The position numbers were made by a program, and so were the translations under genes. From positions 1 through 64,000 of the IMG/VR virus record IMGVR_UViG_3300027896_000033: a stretch of DNA of 64,000 nt; one strand, written 5' to 3'. Of the stretch, positions 1-8,237 are shown piece after piece (within the stretch, counting starts at the first letter, position 1; each line of letters starts with the position of its first letter). The stretch is from a virus. Below the pieces are notes generated by a model. It did not search any database. It was not told the origin of the DNA and was given only the letters and a program-made list of their open reading frames with translations.

Positions 1-174
1 CCTGTAAATTTCAGCATCGTACTCTTCTCTAGTTTCGTATACAGGGAAGGGGTTACTGAAATTTACAGGGTCTGTAATAATCGACGTTGGATCTAATATA
101 AGCGTCCTAATTAAAGCACCACATGTATTAAATATATCGCTATATAAGTATTGTGTATCGCAAACAATTCCCAT
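1..174 (-). CDS. Partial protein of unknown function, C-terminus beyond left edge
   Basis: An ATG at 174-172 opens a frame that runs without a stop to the left edge, so only about 58 residues are visible. It begins MGIVCDTQYLYSDIFNTC. The start codon shares its A with the TAA stop of the upstream gene (TAATG junction), which is good evidence for translational coupling and for this start. I do not recognise a family. Position at the end of a run of virion-type genes suggests a structural or assembly role, but that is inference only. Confidence 0.6.
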   Translation of the reverse strand, partial: MGIVCDTQYLYSDIFNTCGALIRTLILDPTSIITDPVNFSNPFPVYETREEYDAEIYR

Positions 175-923
175 TATAGTGTCCTTGATCCTGATGGGTA
201 ATCAATCCATACATCATAACTCATAGCATCACTTAGCATTATATACACAAAAGCAACTTGTAAAGGAGTAGAATTATACATATTATCATATAAAGCAAGA
301 ACATCAAGTTTTGCAGAACCGTTGTCGTCATGCATAGCACTTGATGTAATTACACCTAATCGGTTTAGAATTTTTTCTTGATTATTTAGGTATGTTTCAA
401 TTATTTCTTGATTAATAAAAAGATAGTATGCTTTGAATTGATTAACAATTGTTGGTGGAGATTGAATACGAATATCAAAAGACTCCCCATGGTACACATA
501 GAATTGATCCTCGTATACAAAAGATCCAGGTTGAATTGTACGTAAATAATCACAATTACATTCTGAACCGGTTAAATATATACCTTCTGATATTCTATTT
601 GATGTCCATTTTAAAACTTGTGTAATAAATGCATTTAAATTTGAAGATGCATAAAAAGGGTTTTCAGCACCTTCCGAATAATAAACAAATTGTACATATT
701 GCCCAATTATTGATGGTGCGACATAAACAGCACATTTATCTTCATCAATTGCAAATTGTGTATTAAAAAGAGAAACTGTTAAGGTAGATATTCTTTCTAA
801 TGATTGTATAACTTGATGTAAAGCATTATCATACAGAGATGCTTTCACTATACTGCTGGCAAGGATGTACTTTAAATATGTGACGGGACTACTAATGAGG
901 ACTATTTCGGTTTTAGTATACAT
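174..923 (-). CDS. Hypothetical virion-region protein
   Basis: About 249 residues, no recognised domain and no signal peptide or membrane segment. I prefer the ATG at 923-921; a TTG at 932-930 would add three residues, and neither has a clear SD. A stem-loop terminator (935-962) lies immediately upstream, so expression probably depends on read-through from the gene at 994-1695. The stop overlaps the start of the next gene by one base. Composition is soluble and mixed alpha/beta with several aromatic-rich stretches. Location among late-type genes suggests a virion component; the function is unknown. Confidence 0.75.
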   Translation of the reverse strand: MYTKTEIVLISSPVTYLKYILASSIVKASLYDNALHQVIQSLERISTLTVSLFNTQFAIDEDKCAVYVAPSIIGQYVQFVYYSEGAENPFYASSNLNAFITQVLKWTSNRISEGIYLTGSECNCDYLRTIQPGSFVYEDQFYVYHGESFDIRIQSPPTIVNQFKAYYLFINQEIIETYLNNQEKILNRLGVITSSAMHDDNGSAKLDVLALYDNMYNSTPLQVAFVYIMLSDAMSYDVWIDYPSGSRTL

Positions 924-934
924 TTTTATCAAAA

Positions 935-962
935 AATAATGGGTGTTTGAGCACCCATTATT
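935..962 (-). terminator. Intrinsic terminator after gene 994-1695
   Basis: An 11-bp perfect stem, AATAATGGGTG (935-945) pairing with 952-962, with a 6-base loop. In minus orientation it is followed by six T. It lies 32 bases past the stop of the 994-1695 gene and only 12 bases before the ATG of the next gene, so it probably reduces rather than abolishes downstream expression. Confidence 0.8.
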
Positions 963-993
963 TTATAAAGATTAATTGCTACCTAATAGTTAC

Positions 994-1695
994 TTAGAAA
1001 CCTACAGAAGTTAACAGTTCCTGAACAATGTTATTCAGAAGGCTAGGAGTAGGATCCATATCGTAGTATAAATGACCATTAGTCATTTCAGCTCTACCAT
1101 TCTGCCAATTAAACGAGAAATTGTACGAAGTATCACCTAAGCCAGCTGTACCAAAACCTAAAAATGTAATAGAACCGCCCTGCCAATCAGTAGCTGATGT
1201 TTGAGAAGTAATATCGGAGAAAATCCAATCAAGATTACCAGTCAGACCGCCACCTACGTTTTGACATTTGTTTAAAAGAAGCGCCATAACTGCTTGATAA
1301 TTAGTATTCAATTTATCAATGTTTGCCTGACATTTGCCAGAGGCTTGGCCTTCAGTATATGTATAAATAGAAGCACCTTCACCAGCACAGTCTGTTGCAA
1401 CTGTAATAACGGTACCAGCAGGCATTCCTGAATTTACACCAGTTTTAGCGACCCAGTTAACAACTGATTGATCTTTCCAGTTAACTTGTCCTGATTGTAG
1501 ACAAACGTCACTACCAATCAATGCATCTGAAATTGTGCCACATCCAATTGTTTTGATACCATAATCAAGTGTGACATTAGTAATGAACATAGTAGCGCAC
1601 CCATGTCCACAACGAAAAAGCTCTCTTCCTGTGTTGAAACTTAATTCTTTGGCTCCACCTGTTGGGATACCATAATTTACAGTGGGACAAGTCAT
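994..1695 (-). CDS. Putative virion structural protein
   Basis: 233 residues, rich in Gly/Thr/Ser/Asn with several Cys, no recognised family. A strong SD (GGAGGT, 7 bases before the ATG), its own late-type TAAAACAT motif upstream (1748-1755) and a dedicated terminator downstream (935-962) indicate a separately and strongly expressed late gene, as is typical of an abundant virion protein. Which virion part it forms cannot be told from the sequence. The many Cys in the N-terminal half (CGHGC, two further near residues 50 and 68) are unusual for a cytosol-assembled phage protein. Confidence 0.8.
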   Translation of the reverse strand: MTCPTVNYGIPTGGAKELSFNTGRELFRCGHGCATMFITNVTLDYGIKTIGCGTISDALIGSDVCLQSGQVNWKDQSVVNWVAKTGVNSGMPAGTVITVATDCAGEGASIYTYTEGQASGKCQANIDKLNTNYQAVMALLLNKCQNVGGGLTGNLDWIFSDITSQTSATDWQGGSITFLGFGTAGLGDTSYNFSFNWQNGRAEMTNGHLYYDMDPTPSLLNNIVQELLTSVGF

Positions 1696-1747
1696 AGTGA
1701 ACCTCCATGATTTTTATTTAGTGCATAATAAAAAATTTGATATATTA

Positions 1748-1755
1748 ATGTTTTA
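1748..1755 (-). promoter_or_regulatory. Late-type motif TAAAACAT for gene 994-1695
   Basis: Sense reading AATAAAACATTAATATATC, about 53 bases before the ATG at 1695. One of a family of identical octamers found upstream of virion transcription units; see the finding on the candidate late promoter. Confidence 0.6.
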
Positions 1756-1775
1756 TTAAAGTATGTTATTTTCCA

Positions 1776-3161
1776 CTAACCATAATAACCAACTAGTAAA
1801 ATTTCATTAACTACTAAATAACGATAGGGGTAAGCCCACTTTAAACTTATATTGACATCATTCGTATCTAAAATTCCTTTATATGCATATATTGTGATTG
1901 GTAGTTTTGTAAGAGCTGGGACATCAAACACTTTACCTATATTTAGAGGAACTTCTTCTCCTGCAATCATAACTTTTAAATAACCAACACTTTGAAGATA
2001 TTCAACATATTCCTCAGAAGTGTCATATATGTCTGTTGTTGAAACTATAAAATCCATTTTAATAAATGTTGTATCTTTTAACGTTACGAACTCTCCGTTA
2101 TATACATATGTGTTTGTATCTTCAAATTGTGTAAAATGTATACGAGATATTGAAGTATCTCCAGTATAGATTGGAGGGATTTCAGGATTTGAGTTAATTA
2201 TAATTAACTCATTTGAAACTGATGTTGTGTCAATTGGAATGGTAGTGAATGTTGTTGTATCGCTAACTACAGTTTCATTTTCGAATAATGTTACTCCATC
2301 GTTTCCAATAGTTATATTGTAAGTTACATATGCAGGATTAATTATAAATGAGTATGATAATGCACAAACTTCTAACCATACTAATCTAATAGTTTCAAAA
2401 ACTTCTAATGACACCTGTACAAAAGAATATCGTTGATCGGCATATGTTGTTTTTGCTTTAGCAAATGTTGCTATCCATCGTTCAGTAGGGTACCATACTT
2501 TGTAGAAACATGTTCTGTATGTATTGTATTTAGTGAGAAGGTAGCCACTCCTTTCAGTATTAATAGTTAGTAATTGTTCACAAACTATAGTTCTTTCAGA
2601 TGTGCTAATATCAAATACATTAAATTTACTTGATCTTTGAGAAAAAGATGATGTGAAAGATGATAGGATTATCCTTCTATCATTTGAAAGAGATGTGTAT
2701 TTTGCATAAGCATTATACCTCTCTGAATATAATAAAGTGAAAGCTACAAATATATTTTTACTAGAATATATAGGATAGTATCTAGCATACGAACATTGAA
2801 CCTCAGTAGTAAATGTATTATATAGTTTTAAAAATGTTTGTTTTTCATCATACACAATATCCCAAACATTCCAACACCCTGCTTCTCTTTCACTTATACC
2901 TAAAACACCTGAATTGGAAAGGGTGTAAGAAGATAGAAAAGATTTCTCAATAATAGTGTAAGATAAAGTTGCATAAGATGACAAATGTACTGCTTCAATT
3001 GTTCCTAATAACTCAAAATTTGATGAAACATTAGTAGCATAACTTATATCATAATATATAGCACTGCTTTGAGCAGGGACTAATACTGTGGTAGGATCAC
3101 CATAAGTTGCCCCTAGTTTAGTCGCATTAAGGATTTTCGGTGTTTTAGGTTTTCTTGCCAT
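1776..3161 (-). CDS. SER-repeat virion-type protein (461 aa)
   Basis: Residues about 89-262 consist of repeats of 12-16 (mostly 14) residues, each ending in a turn with consensus [S/T/N/D]ER or QR/DR and otherwise alternating hydrophobic and polar residues, for example LLYSER, SLSNDR, SSFSQR, ISTSER, LTINTER, WYPTER, YADQR. This predicts stacked beta strands or hairpins with an Arg at every turn. The C-terminal third is non-repetitive and Thr/Asp-rich. The protein at 17814-19034 has the same repeat. The start at 3161 lies 5 bases past the upstream stop and has no clear SD, so translation is probably coupled. No known family was recognised; a tail, fibre or baseplate-associated role is inferred from context. 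Confidence 0.85.
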   Translation of the reverse strand: MARKPKTPKILNATKLGATYGDPTTVLVPAQSSAIYYDISYATNVSSNFELLGTIEAVHLSSYATLSYTIIEKSFLSSYTLSNSGVLGISEREAGCWNVWDIVYDEKQTFLKLYNTFTTEVQCSYARYYPIYSSKNIFVAFTLLYSERYNAYAKYTSLSNDRRIILSSFTSSFSQRSSKFNVFDISTSERTIVCEQLLTINTERSGYLLTKYNTYRTCFYKVWYPTERWIATFAKAKTTYADQRYSFVQVSLEVFETIRLVWLEVCALSYSFIINPAYVTYNITIGNDGVTLFENETVVSDTTTFTTIPIDTTSVSNELIIINSNPEIPPIYTGDTSISRIHFTQFEDTNTYVYNGEFVTLKDTTFIKMDFIVSTTDIYDTSEEYVEYLQSVGYLKVMIAGEEVPLNIGKVFDVPALTKLPITIYAYKGILDTNDVNISLKWAYPYRYLVVNEILLVGYYG

Positions 3162-3165
3162 TTAA

Positions 3166-4188
3166 TTACACTATTGAGCGACCATTAAATGCAATGGTCG
3201 TATTATTATTTGATTTAGAAGAAGCACTTGGTACAACAGTTCTCTTTAACCAGATAGAAGCTGTCGATGAATGTGTAACAAAATGCACTACATCGTTTAC
3301 AGCGAAAGTACCTCCCCATGCAGTATTTATAAGAGAGAAGTAATTATGGCCAGAAAAATTGGAATTAGCATATGTATATGTTGCAGCAATTGAACCATTA
3401 GGAAGGCTACCAAGTTGTGTACTTACAACTGAAAAGGTCGTACCACCTGTAAGAATAGTGCATGTGATTGTATCATCAATAGTGCCTATGTTATCAAGTG
3501 TTAATCCAGTTTGGTCACATGTTCCTCCGGTTGATGTCACTGTCCATCCTGTTACATGTGCTTGTATATTGCCTAAAGGTAATAAACTCGATATTTTAGC
3601 ATTGTTAGAAACTTGATATGCATGAGTTGTCGGAGTACTAATCCCAACTAACATATTCAGATCAGTTGTATTATCTATTGATGTTACAGTCATCCATTCT
3701 TCATTACCAGAGTCATTAGGAGTCAATTTGTCAGATATACGTATACTATCACCGACTTGAATAATTGATGATGCGCCTCCAACTAATAATTCTGAGTTTT
3801 CAACAGTGACTAGAATTGAAGAAGTGCTAATTGAAATACTATTAGTTAATAAAACTACCCCATACATACGAGTGGGTGTTATAGTTGCCTGAGTATCTGA
3901 AGCAGTGCCAAGAAAAATAGTAAAATAGTCTCCAGTAGCAGGAGTAGGCTTATCAATCCATGCTTTTGAAGAGTACAGTATGTTACCAGCAGCATTCTCA
4001 TTTTTGCAGAACAGTTTTCTATATACAGCACTGCCAATTGTACTTTCTTCTTTTAATACATCATCAAAAAGATTATTAATGACATTACTGGAATCTAACT
4101 GTACATTACTTAAATAGCCTCCATTAGTTAGAGAGTTATTAGTAACTATTGATTTATATAATTTAAGATCAATTGTTTGTATTTGCAT
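3166..4188 (-). CDS. Putative virion protein, first gene of its late unit
   Basis: 340 residues, beta-rich and Thr/Ser/Asn-rich, with Gly-Gly-Thr segments typical of phage tail or capsid surface proteins. No confident family. It is the first gene after the late-type motif at 4226-4233 and is followed 5 bases later by the SER-repeat gene, so the two are probably co-transcribed. SD is weak (AGAGAA, 5 bases before the ATG). Residues about 45-100 (KLFCKNENAAGN ... FTIFLGTASDTQ) and a central Thr-rich beta region could be two domains; this is by eye only. Confidence 0.8.
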   Translation of the reverse strand: MQIQTIDLKLYKSIVTNNSLTNGGYLSNVQLDSSNVINNLFDDVLKEESTIGSAVYRKLFCKNENAAGNILYSSKAWIDKPTPATGDYFTIFLGTASDTQATITPTRMYGVVLLTNSISISTSSILVTVENSELLVGGASSIIQVGDSIRISDKLTPNDSGNEEWMTVTSIDNTTDLNMLVGISTPTTHAYQVSNNAKISSLLPLGNIQAHVTGWTVTSTGGTCDQTGLTLDNIGTIDDTITCTILTGGTTFSVVSTQLGSLPNGSIAATYTYANSNFSGHNYFSLINTAWGGTFAVNDVVHFVTHSSTASIWLKRTVVPSASSKSNNNTTIAFNGRSIV

Positions 4189-4225
4189 GAGATTCTCTGT
4201 AAAGTTGAAAACTTTTAACTTATTG

Positions 4226-4233
4226 ATGTTTTA
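4226..4233 (-). promoter_or_regulatory. Late-type motif TAAAACAT for 4188-1776
   Basis: Sense reading CATAAAACATCAATAAG, 38 bases before the ATG at 4188. Confidence 0.6.
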
Positions 4234-4271
4234 TGTTGTAGGAGATTCAGAATCACTAATTTAAAATATCC

Positions 4272-4300
4272 TTGCACTCATTAGGTAAATATGTTAGATG
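4272..4300 (+). promoter_or_regulatory. Candidate sigma70-type promoter for operon 4334-8237
   Basis: TTGCAC (4272-4277), 17-bp spacer, TAGATG (4295-4300). The -35 is good and matches other promoters in this window; the -10 is weak. Placed 34 bases before the preferred start of the HD hydrolase. Confidence 0.4.
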
Positions 4301-4333
4301 TTTAAAAACTATAAAAATAAGGAGATGATTAGT

Positions 4334-4843
4334 ATGAAGGAGAATGTAAAAAATAAATTAGATAGTGAAACTAAATTCTTGTTGCATCTCTTAGAGATCT
4401 CTATATCTATAGCGGTAACAGCTCACCGAGGGCAGTTTGATAAAGCAGGGATCCCTTACATATTACACCCTCTTAGAATAATGGGAGGTGCTAAAAGACT
4501 TAAAGAAAAAATTGTAGGGGTAATGCATGATACTATTGAGGATACAGATGAATGGTCTGAACTTAATGTAACATTCGAATATTTACGTGAAAATGGGTTC
4601 ACCGAAGAACTAATTGAAGCTATTGATAGTGTAACTCATCGTGAAAATGAATCGTATGAGGATTATATACAGAGAGCAAAAGCTAACCCCATTGGAAGAA
4701 AAATAAAAATATTGGATCTAAGAGACAACAGTGATATTTTTAGATTGCATGAGGTAGAGGATAAACATTTAAGACAAATGAAAAGATATCATGCTGCAAT
4801 GCTTGAATTAAGAAAAGATGGGCAAGTTTATATAACAAGGTAA
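4334..4843 (+). CDS. RelA/SpoT-like HD-domain hydrolase
   Basis: Small HD-superfamily metal-dependent phosphohydrolase resembling the hydrolase domain of RelA/SpoT and small alarmone hydrolases. Visible motifs are AHRGQ, IPYILHPLRI, the HD pair in GVMHDTIED, and LDLRDNSD, the equivalent of the family's conserved DR..N region. At about 169 residues it is a stand-alone hydrolase with no synthetase or regulatory domain. Expected reaction: removal of the 3'-pyrophosphate of (p)ppGpp or a related nucleotide; the substrate is inferred. I chose the ATG at 4334 because AAGGAG ends 9 bases upstream; ATGs at 4298 and 4325 lie upstream of or against that SD. First gene of a plus-strand early/middle-type operon. 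Confidence 0.85.
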   Translation: MKENVKNKLDSETKFLLHLLEISISIAVTAHRGQFDKAGIPYILHPLRIMGGAKRLKEKIVGVMHDTIEDTDEWSELNVTFEYLRENGFTEELIEAIDSVTHRENESYEDYIQRAKANPIGRKIKILDLRDNSDIFRLHEVEDKHLRQMKRYHAAMLELRKDGQVYITR

Positions 4844-4848
4844 GAAAA

Positions 4849-5115
4849 ATGAAAAGACACGAATTTTTAGAACTAGTAAAGTGCTACATTGAGACTGACC
4901 CTGAAGCGGCTGCATACGTATCGGATCATGTTCAATTAGGTTTAAGTGCAGCATTAACAGAAGCTAGAGAACGTGCGGCTGATATGGAAATTGCACTAGC
5001 TACTTTAGCGTCAAAGAAAACAAAAAATAGTGATCATTTTGTAAATGAGGTTCTCGGGAGGTGGAAAGGTAAGACATCTTTAAAATGGGATTGGTTAGAA
5101 GACGAATTAAAATAA
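4849..5115 (+). CDS. Hypothetical protein, 88 aa
   Basis: Small, mostly helical, acidic protein starting 5 bases after the HD hydrolase stop; AAGG lies upstream of the ATG. It contains an Ala/Glu-rich helix (LTEARERAADMEIALATLA) and ends WLEDELK. No family recognised. Operon position suggests an accessory host-takeover or nucleotide-metabolism role, without direct support. Confidence 0.75.
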   Translation: MKRHEFLELVKCYIETDPEAAAYVSDHVQLGLSAALTEARERAADMEIALATLASKKTKNSDHFVNEVLGRWKGKTSLKWDWLEDELK

Positions 5116-5131
5116 AAGGAGAAAACCAAAA

Positions 5132-5980
5132 ATGACAAAAACAAGAAGCAGAGATACATACACTTCAAATCTTCCGGAAGCTCTTATTTTATATTTATTT
5201 GAACATAAAGAGTGTTCGTTAATTGAATTTTTATTTCATTACATTTTGTACTTGCATCCCACTAGGAGAATTAACCATAAATCACTTTATGCTATTGTGC
5301 TTACCGAATTTAATCCCGATATCCCTTTTAGTAGTCTAACTGGAAGAATGGCAGACTTAATGAGCACCCCAGGGATGACTTCTTTATTATCTCTTCAAAA
5401 AGAAACAGGTCTAAACTCTAAAGAATATATGTATGTTAGAAGGGATACTTCAAAGGAATCGATAATAGCATTTTCAGATGTACAAGATCATTTGAAAACT
5501 CTTGCATCAAAAGGTAATTTTAAACAAGAAGAAAATAAACAAGCAAAAGTATGTGCATTACAAAATCCTCTTAAAATGGCAATTAATGAAGAGGATCGAG
5601 ATTTCAAAATAATGGTGAGTATTGCAAAAAATATTGATGCACTTCTCCCTGATACTGTAAAAATATGTTTATTGCTTATGAGTCTGCCTAAATTTTTTAC
5701 GGCAACTGATATAGCAATAGGTAATTGTTTAGGGGTCACATCTTGCCAACCGAGAATATGGGAATTTGTCAATGCACTTGCTAACCACCCTGAGTATATA
5801 GGTAATGTCACATATGTTAATAGCATTGTTCGAATACATATTGACCCTAGCGAATGGCATATGACAACAGAAGAATGCATAGCATTAATTAATGCATGTA
5901 AAAAACAGACTACAATTAACAATAGAATGATGTCAGATATAGCTGAAAGTCGAACAAGTGCTGGGTTCGGTTTTAAATAA
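5132..5980 (+). CDS. Hypothetical protein, 282 aa
   Basis: Good SD (AAAGGAG) before the ATG. Soluble, helix-rich; two halves (1-130 and 145-260) separated by a charged linker. The C-terminal half, ending in an extended strand near NVTYVNSIVRIHI, is compatible with a winged-helix-like fold, but I cannot assign a family. It is the third gene of the plus-strand operon and is followed directly by a strong internal promoter at 5988-6016. Confidence 0.75.
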   Translation: MTKTRSRDTYTSNLPEALILYLFEHKECSLIEFLFHYILYLHPTRRINHKSLYAIVLTEFNPDIPFSSLTGRMADLMSTPGMTSLLSLQKETGLNSKEYMYVRRDTSKESIIAFSDVQDHLKTLASKGNFKQEENKQAKVCALQNPLKMAINEEDRDFKIMVSIAKNIDALLPDTVKICLLLMSLPKFFTATDIAIGNCLGVTSCQPRIWEFVNALANHPEYIGNVTYVNSIVRIHIDPSEWHMTTEECIALINACKKQTTINNRMMSDIAESRTSAGFGFK

Positions 5981-5987
5981 ATTTTTG

Positions 5988-6016
5988 TTGCATTTATTTT
6001 AAAAATAGTGTATAGT
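5988..6016 (+). promoter_or_regulatory. Sigma70-type promoter
   Basis: TTGCAT (5988-5993), 17-bp spacer, TATAGT (6011-6016). Predicted transcript start near 6023, about 30 bases before the SD of the gene at 6066. Confidence 0.75.
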
Positions 6017-6065
6017 TATTCTTAATTGAATGAGTATACACTATTCTATTTTAAAGGAGAACAAT

Positions 6066-7088
6066 ATGAATTTGTACGATATTAAAGAGGGTCTTGAAGA
6101 CGGAAGTATTGTTCTCGATATAAATGGGCATAGTAATATAGAGTATATTACTAAGATGATTCTACATAAAATTAATTGGAATATTGATTCAATTGAAACG
6201 AATGGAGCAAACTGGAACCGACCTGATAATGAAAAACCTGGAAATTTGCTAAGAATAAATCCAAAAGATGAAAAATTAATACTGTATTATATGAGACAAC
6301 TTGAATTTGAGTACGGTATTATGGATTACATTTGGGATATAGATGCTGTTGAATGTGGTAACTGCGGTGAACGTTTACATGTTTTCATAAAAGATCAACA
6401 TACATTAGTACTCTATGGAATAGAGTACTTAAATGCATCGTTAAAAGATTTCAGTAAAACTATTATTAAAGATTGTTGTATGTGTGCTACACAACCACCT
6501 ACAAAAGTACATATTAATGTAAATTCACCACTATATTTCTGTAATCACTTTGGGGATTTTCCAGAATGTCCTACAGATAATGATGAATCTGAGTACGATA
6601 GAGCGTTCAATCTTAATACATGGATTGGTGTGTTGAATAGAACTAAGTATCTCGCACATCAAAATATTGGGTACTGCCAAGTCGGAAATACAAGTATTGA
6701 AATTTATCTTAGAAAAGATAAAAAGAAAATTATTGTAGCTGAATGGGCGAACTCAGTGATAGAAGACTATGAGTATAAAATTCAAGATCCTGAAAGTACT
6801 TTCGTTCCTACTGATGAAGAGACACGTATGTACACAGAGTTTAACAAAAAATTTGAAGCGTATGATTTAATAGGCACTATTTCACTTGGAGTTTGGAGAT
6901 GGATGTGTGCTGATTTTGACACCATCAAAAAGCATGGTTTAAAAATCGATAATGACATTAAGTACATGAGTGATGAAGTCGTTGTGTGCGATGCTGCTCA
7001 TGGAAAATGGGAAATAACAAACTACGAACATTCAGATATAGCTAAGTTTGACGGCTATACTGTTTCAGAAATGGAGCTTGTAAAATGA
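6066..7088 (+). CDS. Hypothetical protein with zinc-ribbon-like cysteines
   Basis: 340 residues from the ATG at 6066, chosen because AAAGGAG lies 6 bases upstream; an in-frame ATG at 6030 sits almost at the predicted transcript start and lacks an SD. Two CxxC pairs (ECGNCGERLH and KDCCMCAT, about 40 residues apart) could bind one zinc. No family recognised. The stop overlaps the next start (ATGA), so the two genes are translationally coupled. Confidence 0.8.
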   Translation: MNLYDIKEGLEDGSIVLDINGHSNIEYITKMILHKINWNIDSIETNGANWNRPDNEKPGNLLRINPKDEKLILYYMRQLEFEYGIMDYIWDIDAVECGNCGERLHVFIKDQHTLVLYGIEYLNASLKDFSKTIIKDCCMCATQPPTKVHINVNSPLYFCNHFGDFPECPTDNDESEYDRAFNLNTWIGVLNRTKYLAHQNIGYCQVGNTSIEIYLRKDKKKIIVAEWANSVIEDYEYKIQDPESTFVPTDEETRMYTEFNKKFEAYDLIGTISLGVWRWMCADFDTIKKHGLKIDNDIKYMSDEVVVCDAAHGKWEITNYEHSDIAKFDGYTVSEMELVK

Positions 7089-7369
7089 GTGTATATATAT
7101 TTGCTAAAAGTATTGAACACTTTAATAAATTATATCCTTTGTTTTATTTTTGCGAACCATTTATATTTGTTGCAAATATCGAAGATTTTAGTCATTATGA
7201 TAAAAATACCGATGCACTTGGATTCCATGAAGGGTATGAAGAGAATAAAGCCTACAATAAATCTTTAGTCGGTGCTCTATTAACTACAATTCATTTTGAT
7301 GGAGAATCGAATAAATTTATAACAAAAAAGTTTAATTACTTATACGAACATTATGAGCAAAACATATAG
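7085..7369 (+). CDS. Hypothetical protein, 94 aa
   Basis: Starts inside the ATGA overlap with the upstream gene and overlaps the next gene by 17 bases, so it is embedded in a tightly coupled operon. Aromatic-rich (FYFCEPFIFVANIEDFSHY). No family recognised. Confidence 0.7.
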   Translation: MSVYIFAKSIEHFNKLYPLFYFCEPFIFVANIEDFSHYDKNTDALGFHEGYEENKAYNKSLVGALLTTIHFDGESNKFITKKFNYLYEHYEQNI

Positions 7370-8237
7370 AAGATCTAAGAGTTTTTATGATTACGAGAGT
7401 GGTGTATGTGATAGATGCCAACAATTTTTAACTGATTGCGTTTGTAATGATATTGCTGCTTTAAATAAAGGTGGATTTAATTTAGAAGAGAGTGGTATAT
7501 GTGAAGAGTGTTTTCAATCTTTAGATAATTGCTTATGTAATCTGTATACTGATACTGAAGTCGATCACAATTACACCTATCCTGTACATTATGAAAAATT
7601 ACAAGGTAAATCTTTCGAATTTGAAAAGTATGATGATATAATCTATAAATATGGAGTAATTAGCAATCCTTTTGAGTATGACAGTTTCGAAGATTTAAAA
7701 AAGAAGATAACTTCGAATCACTATACAATCGAGCATGTATATACAGGGTCACACATATCAGTTATTGCCCCTCATGGAGGGTGTATCGAAGAAGGAACAA
7801 CTGAACTTGCAAAAATGATTGCAGAAACTGAGTATAATTTTTATTCGTTTGTCGGCATAGGTAGAGAAGAAACAGATTTACATATCACAAGTCATAAATT
7901 CAATGAACCGACATGTATTAAATTAGTCGAACAGTCACATACTGTAATATCAATACATGGGTGTCCAGGAATGGACGAGAAAATATATGTTGGTGGAAGA
8001 GATGCAAAATTAAAAAAGAAGGTAAGTAAAAAACTTTCACTTAAAGGTTTTAAAGTGTATACTGAAGGGCATATTTACCCTGGAACACATCCCGAAAACG
8101 TATGTAACTTAGGATTACGTAAAAAAGGATTACAGCTTGAATTTACTCAAGGTATTAGAAAAAATCAAGAGCATTTACGCACTATTTCAAAAGTAGTACA
8201 TCAAGTTTTAGGGTCTTCTATTCGAACCAGGGCCTGA
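7353..8237 (+). CDS. Poly-gamma-glutamate hydrolase family protein with duplicated N-terminal Cys knuckle
   Basis: Residues about 105-290 match the phage poly-gamma-glutamate hydrolase family (PghP type, zinc-dependent, carboxypeptidase-like fold): APHGG with H141, E146, LHITS with H177 and VISIHG with H202 are plausible metal or catalytic residues. Such enzymes cleave poly-gamma-glutamate capsule or related gamma-glutamyl polymers. The N-terminus is unusual: two copies, 31 residues apart, of C-x2-C-x6-C-x-C (C19/22/29/31 and C50/53/60/62), which look like zinc knuckles. No signal peptide is visible, so release would need lysis. It starts inside the upstream gene without a clear SD (coupled) and its last 30 bases overlap the convergent GNAT gene. 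Confidence 0.85.
   Translation: MSKTYRRSKSFYDYESGVCDRCQQFLTDCVCNDIAALNKGGFNLEESGICEECFQSLDNCLCNLYTDTEVDHNYTYPVHYEKLQGKSFEFEKYDDIIYKYGVISNPFEYDSFEDLKKKITSNHYTIEHVYTGSHISVIAPHGGCIEEGTTELAKMIAETEYNFYSFVGIGREETDLHITSHKFNEPTCIKLVEQSHTVISIHGCPGMDEKIYVGGRDAKLKKKVSKKLSLKGFKVYTEGHIYPGTHPENVCNLGLRKKGLQLEFTQGIRKNQEHLRTISKVVHQVLGSSIRTRA

Noticed and set aside
3155-3616. Short plus-strand open frames in the 3166-4188 region
   Set aside because: Antisense to a full-length gene with a late-type motif upstream; no SD and no promoter in plus orientation.
5488-5922. 144-codon open frame on the minus strand
   Set aside because: Lies entirely inside the plus-strand gene 5132-5980, which has a good SD and normal operon spacing; the antisense frame has no SD and a Cys/Ser/Leu composition typical of reading a gene backwards.
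6030-6065. Alternative upstream start for the gene at 6066
   Set aside because: The ATG at 6030 is only about 7 bases after the predicted transcript start and has no SD, whereas AAAGGAG sits 6 bases before 6066.
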